The position numbers and the translations under genes are program-made. The notes beneath the pieces were generated by a model. The model was given only the letters and a program-made list of their open reading frames with translations, searched no databases and was not told the DNA's origin. Below are positions 56,457-64,000 of a stretch of DNA of 64,000 nt, one piece after another (within the stretch, counting starts at the first letter, position 1; each line of letters opens with the position of its first letter). Origin of the DNA: Trichoderma breve (lineage: Eukaryota > Ascomycota > Sordariomycetes > Hypocreales > Hypocreaceae); contig NC_079235.1 in NCBI RefSeq assembly GCF_028502605.1, forward strand, positions 3,844,001 to 3,908,000, read 5' to 3'.

Positions 56457-59400
56457 TTACTGAGCAAGCTCGTGAGCCACAGCTTGGTACTCCCTCGCCT
56501 TGGACAGCGTTTCCCTGTGTCCTTTCATTGTCTGCTGTATCTCGGACGTAAGCATTTCTCTTGTCTGCTGCATTTTGAACACTTTGTCATCAATATCCAT
56601 CATCTCCACGTCTCGTTGGACAGATTCAGCAAGCTCATCGAGGATATTGCCAGAGATTTGAATTGCTCGGGGCATCAGCTGCGGAGTACGCCCCGCTGGA
56701 ACGTAGACATTATCGTTGGTATCCTTGTTGACTTCTGCAATCAGCTCTGAAAGGCTATCGATCTTTTGAACAGAATTAGCGGGTGGTTTCTTTGGTACGG
56801 GACCTTCAAGGATGTCAAATCTAGTGGTGTAGAGATCCCAGTTGCGCTTCTTCTTGTTTCCAGAGCTGACAAATGGAACTGGGTGATCCTCCATTAGAGC
56901 CCGTGTAATCTGTGGTTCACCGATTTTGAGATTTAGATGAGTCTTGTTGAAGTGCTGTGCTTCATGTAGCTGGTATTGCCAACTTATACTCGATGAAGCC
57001 GGTTGTTTGTTGACACCTTGGCGGTACGAATCTGCACGCTGTAATCGCAACCTCGCTTCATTTTGTTTGTCGTTTTCCATTGCATGATGAAGGCGTTGTG
57101 TCAGTTGATTTCCCTGTATGCTTGGGATCTATTGTTGAGGCGAGTTCGGCAGCATTTGGCCTGGAAGCAGGTGCATGGAATTCTTCCCGCTCAAGATCTT
57201 CCATCAATTTGCCATCATCCTGTTCAAACTCCACAATATTGTCCAGTAAGCCTGCCCATTTCTCGGCAACTCCTTGTACTCCCGCCCTTCGGCCTGGTAA
57301 AACAATCTTGTACGAGTTCAAATCGAAATCTCGGGCATATCTCTGTTCAACTTCCTCAAGCTTAGCAAGCTGGTCGCCCTTCAAGTTGAGCATCGCTCGC
57401 TTTGCTAAAGGATACCATCTTTCCCACACTGTCTGCTTTGACTTGCGCAGCATGGGCACCGTATGAAGCATTTCCCGCCAGTTGGCATGCACTTCTCTCG
57501 CATCTTTGGAGATCAGGTATGAAATGTGTCGAAACGAGGTAAGCCAGGACAATACCTTCGCCCGCCATTCATTTCTCCAGGATGGCAAATGCGCTTGAAG
57601 CCCAATGAGGTCTCTAAGTAGTCTTGTTAACTGGGTGATGGTCTTGTTGTTTCGAACTCTCCAGATGAATTGATGGCCATGGATCCCTTCAAGGTAGTGC
57701 TCCCAGAATCCAATAGGCAACTCGTATAATTGAGCTACCATGGCTTCTTGAATACACAGCTCTTGGTGTAGAAATTTGGAAAACTCCATGAGTGATTTGA
57801 CAATACGTTTATCGTATTTGTTTCCTTCATGGGTAATAGCTGATATAAATTTATCCACAGACATTCCGTCTAATGATATGGAAGCTTCATCTGGGTCGAC
57901 ACGTTTGTGGCGTCGCAATCGCCGCCATTGCTTATAGAAACTCGTTGCCTCTTGCTTCTTGTCTCTGTAATTGAGCCTCCTATTTTTATACAAAAAGAAG
58001 ATGCCTGCTTCAAAGGCAATCATACCCGTTTTGCAAGCTTGCGCTGTCAGTCTTTCGCCTCGATGGTACCAGTTTTCCGCAATCTCAACAAAACGTTTGG
58101 CAAGCATCGGGAACTTCCACGCATCATAAATCAGAGCCTTGATGTACTGCGCGATAACTTTTTGACCGCTCGCTTCCAGCTCCAGGATGAAACAACTGAC
58201 CCATTCCCGAAATTCAGCAGTGCCAAAGGCAAGATCGCGGAGGGAAGAGTGAAATGTTGTAGACTCAATGGCTGAAAACCAAGCGACTCTTTGGGGAATA
58301 TCTGGAACGCTTCTCAGAGCTGCCGAACCATACTTCTTGAATGTGGTGTTCCAAAACTCTTGCGTGAAGAATTTTTGAATTGTACTGTGAGAGTTGAATG
58401 TGAATGATTGCTCGACCACTACGTACGGGGCCAGTACTTCGTGTTTGGCAGAATCCCGGGGATAAAATTCGCTCTGGTCGAACGACGATGTGAGGCCGCC
58501 GTAATGCATTAGGAATATTGGTTTATATAGGACAAATGCGCCATTGGATATGGACCATGCCCCAAAACCTACGACGTAGTTCATCAGTACTCTATACGTT
58601 TTATAGGGAATGAATTTCACGTACATGTCTTTCAAAAGCTTCTCCAATTTCTTTTCTCGAGTCATTCTTATAATATGGCTCAATGTCTGGATAATGTGGT
58701 GCCGATGGATATAAATCCCTTTCAAGTAACTTGCAAAATCTGAGGTCTGCAGGGTGAGAAACCCCAAACTCGCGAGGATGCCGGATCCATAAGAGTGTTG
58801 CTCCTATAATGGCATGCTACAATGAAGACTTAGGTTAGTAAATGTGTTCTGCTAAATCGATAACTGTGTCTCATAGCATGCACTCAGAACGATAATAGTA
58901 AGAAGGAATTACTGACACATAATTCGTGCACCATCGTCGCCGCAAGCATCCAGCTAACCATGATTTTCTCCGAGGAACTTAGTTAGGCAGCCAAAAGCTA
59001 CCAAATAACTTCTGCAGCAAGATCAATACAAATCGAACTGTTAGTATTGGAGAGCTCGAATCGTGTCACAGCAAAAGCCGTCTCGGCGTCAAACTTTCCC
59101 ATAGGGGATTTGACATCGTAATGAGCACTGGCAATTCGCCATTTCAATCTGCTCTCCAAAGCTTGAAAGGTGAGCTCCAATGGGTTAAATGTTGCAGAAG
59201 GTTTGACTTTGTGTTGATAGCCTATGGCTTCACTATTGTCTTTTTGAAACTCAATCTTGAAGTTTGGTGCTCTCGTCTTCCGGGGATTTGAGTCTGTAGT
59301 CGACGGGGTCTTATACCAGTTGCCTACGTCAAGAATTGCTTTGAAGAAAGGATCATCCTGACAAAACAGCCTGGTTGCCATCTGAAGGGCAGGCTGAAGG

Positions 59401-60292
59401 CAGTTCCAGACCACATCATTCCGCTGCAGAGTCAGTATCTGTAATTAGCCAAATAGCTGTTATTTTGCATCATTTTATAACAACTTACCTCGACTTCCAT
59501 ATCAAGGCATTTTCCGTCAAGGCGAAAAGATACGTTACTGACGTCTGCAACACCAAAAGGAGACTGGTCCCATTTTCCCCGAGAGAATAAGCTATAAAAA
59601 GTAAGAATACCGCTTTCATTTCAATATATAGTGAGTCATGTCATTTAACCTGTCTATTGGTCCACTAAGATTGCTCTGAAAGTCACCAATCTCGAAATAG
59701 TTTCCACCCAAAAGCTACTCATAGTCAGCATTCATAATATGTCACGAACGAGCTTCTATTCGCTGACCTCATCCATAGTCATGTCTCCGAAGAGGCATCC
59801 TTGCCAAAACTCTTCGATTAGAAGTTCGTCAAATGCTTTTATATACTCGCGTTCTTGAGGCCCATCATTCAGCGTGGCGTTGGAAGATTGAGAAGTCAGA
59901 TAATCGTCAATATGGAGTCCTCTTCTTTGCGCCTGCTCTTCAATTTTGCCGGCAAGGCCTCTTCCGGTCAAGCTACCGCCAGATTCATCTCGCATCGCCA
60001 TTAATCGCTCTGCCGATCGGGTTGGTGAGGTACATGACCGTCCATCAGAACGACCTGGAAATATGCCAAATCTTACGGAATCTTTGGTGGGATTCTTTGC
60101 CTTGTCTGTATCTAGCATCGTTGGTCTTAGGACATCCTTTACAGGATCATGAACAGCAAAATCTGTGGCATTGCGAGCGTCTGCGTCGTCCTTCCAGCCT
60201 GGAGCTGTCCATGATGGAACGTACAACAAAGCAGGCACATTATCTCTCAGCGGCAAGTTGTTTTCACCTTTGCTTTGATCACTCTGAGACAT
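56457..60292 (-). pseudogene. Large zinc-metallopeptidase-like (HExxH) gene, probably inactivated
   Basis: Multi-exon minus-strand gene starting at ATG 60292. Exons inferred: 59768-60292, 59650-59714, 59489-59591, 58917-59438, 58621-58816, 58568 down to about 57130, then a frame ending at 56457. Introns of 50-100 bases keep frame. The fourth and fifth exons join as MLAATMVHELC/HAIIGA, giving an HELCH (HExxH) zinc motif, followed 50 or so residues later by EIGEAFE, a possible third-ligand Glu as in gluzincins. A long all-helical region and a coiled-coil-like C-terminus follow; I recognise no named family. Two in-frame stops (58998-59000 TAG, 58983-58985 TAA) lie just before the motif, and the last two frames do not join cleanly near 57120-57180. 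Either the gene is a relic, or a 42-base non-consensus intron and a GC-AG intron rescue it. Confidence 0.5.
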
Positions 60293-62941
60293 TATAATTG
60301 TGTGTACTGGCGTTTTTCTTTGGGCGTATGGTAGAAAATGCCGTGAAAAATACTGGCCTATAATTCAGAATATGAAATTCGACAAGACGGTTAACAGAGC
60401 GAAGGAAAAATCCATGGCTTTATTGACACCTCGAGACCTGTTGTTAACTAGCGGTGCACCATCATTGGAGACGATAATTCTTTGGACGAGTGGCTGGATG
60501 CATTAATGTGCAGCGACGACAAAGACGCAGGTACATGATTGGATAAAGATAAATATTTGAGCGGATGGGCTTCTTGGAGCTCATAAAAGAAACTTGAAGC
60601 CGTGCTCAGCGAATCACTTAGGTAGTGAATGCCAGTGTATGGTTACAAAGAAGGACTGCCGCTTCGCTTCATTGTCAAGGCCTCTATAAAGCGATAGCTG
60701 GTGAACTATTCCAGGAGTCAACAAAGGAGCACGCCGTTGAATGGATGCCTCCTGTGGGTCAATCTAAGGCACAAAGGCGTTTGTTTCGACCAGCAGACCT
60801 TGAAATCTTGATGTTGAAGTGCTTTGAGGAGAGACACAGACAATCAAGATACTGAGAGAGGGCCAAGGAGGACATCAACATCCAGATGAGTCAGCACGGA
60901 GGTTCTATGGACAGGAAGCACCTCAGCACCTGCATTCTTTACTCTTGTCTACATGTACCTCCTACGTCGTGATCTGCCTCTAAGATGTCCGTCAACGCTG
61001 GTGATTTTATTCTTCAACACTAGAGGTGCCAGCGGAAGCTCTACGGCATATTAGAGTACGGTTCTCAGCGAAAGCCGGACTCCAAGTACAAGTACCTACG
61101 GGTCTGATGAACAAGCTCCGTCCAGCCGCATCTGACTGTCGGTGAGTCCGTCCCCCAGCTAATGCGCATTGGAGCAGAGAATGCAGGCTGGACTCTGGGG
61201 CCCCGCGATGGTGGTGGATCAAGGCATTGGATCTAGTGAATTGGCGACACGATTGTCTGGCTGCCGAATGCAAGTCTGGGCTACCCAAAAGTGAAGCCTA
61301 GATCTCGACATCAACAGCACCTGCTCGAACTCGACGATGGGAGTTAATCCAACAGACCAAGACAACATCGAGCGGCTGCTAGTCTCGGGCGCTGCTCCAC
61401 GCCGTCCTAGAGCCAGCCACTGAGATGAACTTGATGTGACAACGTGGCGCCAAAGCCGGACAGGAATGGCAGGCCGAGTTTATTGGAACGGTCTTTTTTT
61501 TCTGCCGGGCCCACCGTTGCCGAGAGGGTGTAGCAAGCGTATGAAACCCCGAGCATGTGCGGACAGGTAGGAGTAGGGAGCATCCAGGTATGAGGTTATG
61601 AGATGAGGCAGGATGCGCTGACGACGCAGCAGCCTGACTGTCTTATTCCTTTGAGGGGGGAACTGAACTGGACACAGGAAATCATGCCAGACAGCCCGGC
61701 TAAGCCGGTGAGGTGTGAGAGCTTCTGACACCGCCTCGGTTCTTATGCAGGAGCATCTTGTGAATACCTTAGCAGTGACAACGGGACCAATAGGTACCGG
61801 TATAAGCTGGAGTACTGGAGTAGCAGTGCTGCTACTCCATCTGCAGGGGCGGCATCGGCTGGAGCAAGTGTGTGAGACGACCATCAGCCAGGCAATCTAT
61901 CTTATGTTAATGCGTGGCGGCAGATCACAGGAGTCTGGACGAGGCGTCCCACACCAGCCTTTGCGCCGTACATGACTAGACGATGCATCCAGAGGCTTTG
62001 GCGAGCAAGACTGCGAGAGTTGACCAGTACCGTCGAACCTCGACGCCCACTAGGATGAAGCTTCCGCCAAAGCACGATAGACAGAAGCCAACCACCGGCT
62101 TGCTGCCACGTTGGGGGTGCAGCAGTAACAGGCTTCCAATCAAAGGGTCCTGTCCGATACTTTGGATGCAGATTCACACAGGCAAAGCATATCTTCAACT
62201 CGGCTGCCAAAAGTAGATACCTAACGTTAGGGGGCTTGGGACTTGATATGCAAAATGGCTGTGCAAACCCCGATATCTCAACTCTCCAAAGCCATGGCAC
62301 TAGTGAATTTTCTGTTGAGGCAAAACATTCGCTGCGCATCGAATTTCTTCTCCTCGGCCGCCACAATGCTCTTTTTTCCCACTGAAAATTCTCAGCACTC
62401 AGACGCCTCACCGCCTTTGCTTTTGTGGTGGGCTGGCCCCTTGAGGCTTAGCGCGCCATGATAAAGCTGATAAGCCTCGAGACGCCCAATGGAGGGGCAG
62501 CAAAAAAAAATCTTTCTGGGCTGCCCGATTTTAGCCACACACCCCGCGAGGAAAAAAAAAAAAGTTGTGGACTTGCTGGCTCTTGGGCCGCAGCCTTTTA
62601 AATCTTGTCTCCCTCCCACCCACTTTCTTCTTCTCCTTCGATCTTACCTCCATCTCCTTTCATTATTTTTTTCATCTACTTTTGGTCGTCACTGATTCCG
62701 ACCTTGGACTTGTCTTTCAGATAGTCCATTCGCTTCTTTGACGAGTTGTTCTTTGGTTCCTCCCCATCGAGCAGCCCCGCCACCCCGAATCTACAAAAAA
62801 AAAAAAGCCTCGATACGAGAGTCGATTCCTCCATCGGCTCTGTTGGCTTCATTGGAAATCGAACGATTCACATCGATTTCGATTCCTTCCTTCGTCCTCC
62901 GACTCTTATAATTCACATACCTACTCAACATTACCGCCAAA
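60293..62941. other. Intergenic upstream of EF-3
   Basis: About 2.6 kb. The left part should hold the promoter of the metallopeptidase-like gene. The right part, especially 62590-62941, is pyrimidine-rich (TTCTTCTTCTCC, CATCTCC) and is the likely promoter and leader of EF-3; A-runs occur at 62498-62507, 62550-62563 and 62793-62804. No gene was seen between. Confidence 0.45.
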
Positions 62942-64000
62942 ATGCCTAGCGAAGGTGCCGAGTCCATCAAGATCCTGGACGAGCTTTTCCAGAAGCTCAC
63001 CGTCTCCAAGGAGGCGGCGGACATTAAGCAGTCTGCTGGAGAGCTCGCTGGTTTCCTTAACGGTCGCATTGACGACCAGGCTGTCCCCGAGAAGTAAGTC
63101 GATCTTTGCAATAGTCTGATATCAATTGTCCCTTTTTTGTTAGGCGGGAAAACTTTTTTTTTGCCTCCTATCTCGCCTGGCAACAAATGCCCCGCCACTC
63201 ACAGCGGGGTTTCCCTGCCTACCCCTCCATCAGTGGCCACCTTGGCTGCTAAATCCCCTGAAAAGTTTTTCCTTCAGCTGTGCGACACCAATTTTTAGCG
63301 TTCAAGGGTATTAACAAGCCTTTTTCCTAGGATCGTCGGAGACATCAAGAAGAGCCTCGTCAACAAGAAGGACGCTACTGCCCGTGAGAAGGCTGCTATC
63401 GCCATTGAGGCTATTGCTTCTCACTCTGAGGTCGCCGCCAACGTCGAGCCCTACCTCATCGTTCTTCTGCCCACTCTTCTTGCCGCTGTTGGCGACAAGA
63501 TCACTGCTGTCAAGAATGCCGCTACCGCTGCTGTCCTGGCCATTGCCAGCGCCATCAACGGCAACGCTGTCAAGAGCGCCCTCCCTTACCTGATGGAGTC
63601 TATCCGCACTGCCCAGAAGTGGCCTGAAAAGATGGCTGCTCTGGACTTCATCCTTGCCCTTGTCAAGACTGCCCCTGCTCAGCTCTCCTACCGTGTTCCT
63701 GACTTGATCCCCGTCGTCTCTGAGGCCATGTGGGACACCAAGAAGGAGGTCAAGGAGCACGCCTACAAGGTCATGGAGACCATCTGCCAGCTCATCGTCA
63801 ACAAGGATATTGAGCGATTCATTCCCGAGCTCATTAAGTGTATCGCCAAGCCTGAGAACGTCCCCGAGACTGTCCACCTTCTCGGTGCCACCACCTTCGT
63901 CACTGAGGTCCAGGAGCCCACCCTCGCCCTCATGGTCCCTCTTCTGGACCGTGGTCTTGCCGAGCGTGAGACCGCCATCAAGCGAAAGTCTGCTGTCATT
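62942..64000 (+). CDS. tef3: Translation elongation factor 3 (5' part, runs off the window)
   Basis: Fungal-specific ribosome-bound ABC-F ATPase that supports tRNA release and translocation. Only the N-terminal part is present: exon 62942..63093, then 63331 onward to the window edge. The first exon encodes MPSEGAESIKILDELFQKLT, and the second continues KIVGDIKKSLVNKKDATARE through HEAT-repeat sequence such as AAIAIEAIASHSEVAANVEP, typical of the EF-3 HEAT domain. The intron (63094-63330) is 237 bases with donor GTAAGT and acceptor CCTAG, phase 2. Codon use is heavily C-ending, as for the most highly expressed genes. The ABC cassettes and chromodomain-like insert lie beyond the right edge. The Kozak context GCCAAAATGCC is strong. 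Confidence 0.95.

Noticed and set aside
61902..62411. Minus-strand frame of 169 codons upstream of EF-3
   Set aside because: No domain, no good start context, and it lies in the probable EF-3 promoter region.

Overview
The window is nuclear DNA of a filamentous ascomycete and most probably a Trichoderma species (Hypocreales). The evidence is many short introns of about 50 to 140 bases with GT-AG borders and CTAAC/CTGAC-type branch points, an NADP D-xylose dehydrogenase that resembles Trichoderma reesei XYD1 along its whole length as I recall that protein, a class II hydrophobin, an Asp f 4-type secreted protein, and translation elongation factor 3. I could not run any database search, so names rest on recognised motifs and family memory.

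Layout. 1-19.4 kb is gene-dense: rho4-type GTPase (+), a DASH-complex Dad1 gene hidden in three short exons (-), the SANT-domain co-repressor Snt1 (-), deoxyhypusine synthase (+), an aldo-keto reductase (-) divergent from the xylose dehydrogenase (+), Trm9-type tRNA methyltransferase (+), and a Myb/SANT protein (-). 19.4-29.5 kb is a 10 kb gene-poor stretch with simple repeats, short palindromes and one weak candidate gene. 29.5-44.5 kb holds tubulin-folding cofactor B (+), a Zn2Cys6 regulator (+), two neighbouring secreted proteins that share a 21-residue cysteine motif (+), a DUF1308 protein (-) and an Asp f 4-like secreted protein (-). 44.5-50.4 kb is again gene-poor and includes an AT-rich patch with stop-ridden coding relics. 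50.4-60.3 kb holds a YVC1/TRP-like cation channel (+), a macro-domain protein (-), a class II hydrophobin in three small exons (-), and a probably broken large gene with a zinc-metallopeptidase HExxH motif (-). The window ends inside the EF-3 gene (+).

Functional picture. Most recognised genes are housekeeping: polarity GTPase, kinetochore, histone deacetylase co-repressor, hypusination, wobble-uridine modification, tubulin folding, vacuolar calcium release, ADP-ribose metabolism, translation elongation. The secreted proteins (hydrophobin, Asp f 4-like, the cysteine-motif pair) and the divergent oxidoreductase pair are the accessory, lifestyle-related part. Splice models were built by hand from frame continuity, splice consensus and protein-family fit. 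No tRNA, rRNA, CRISPR array or intact transposon was seen.
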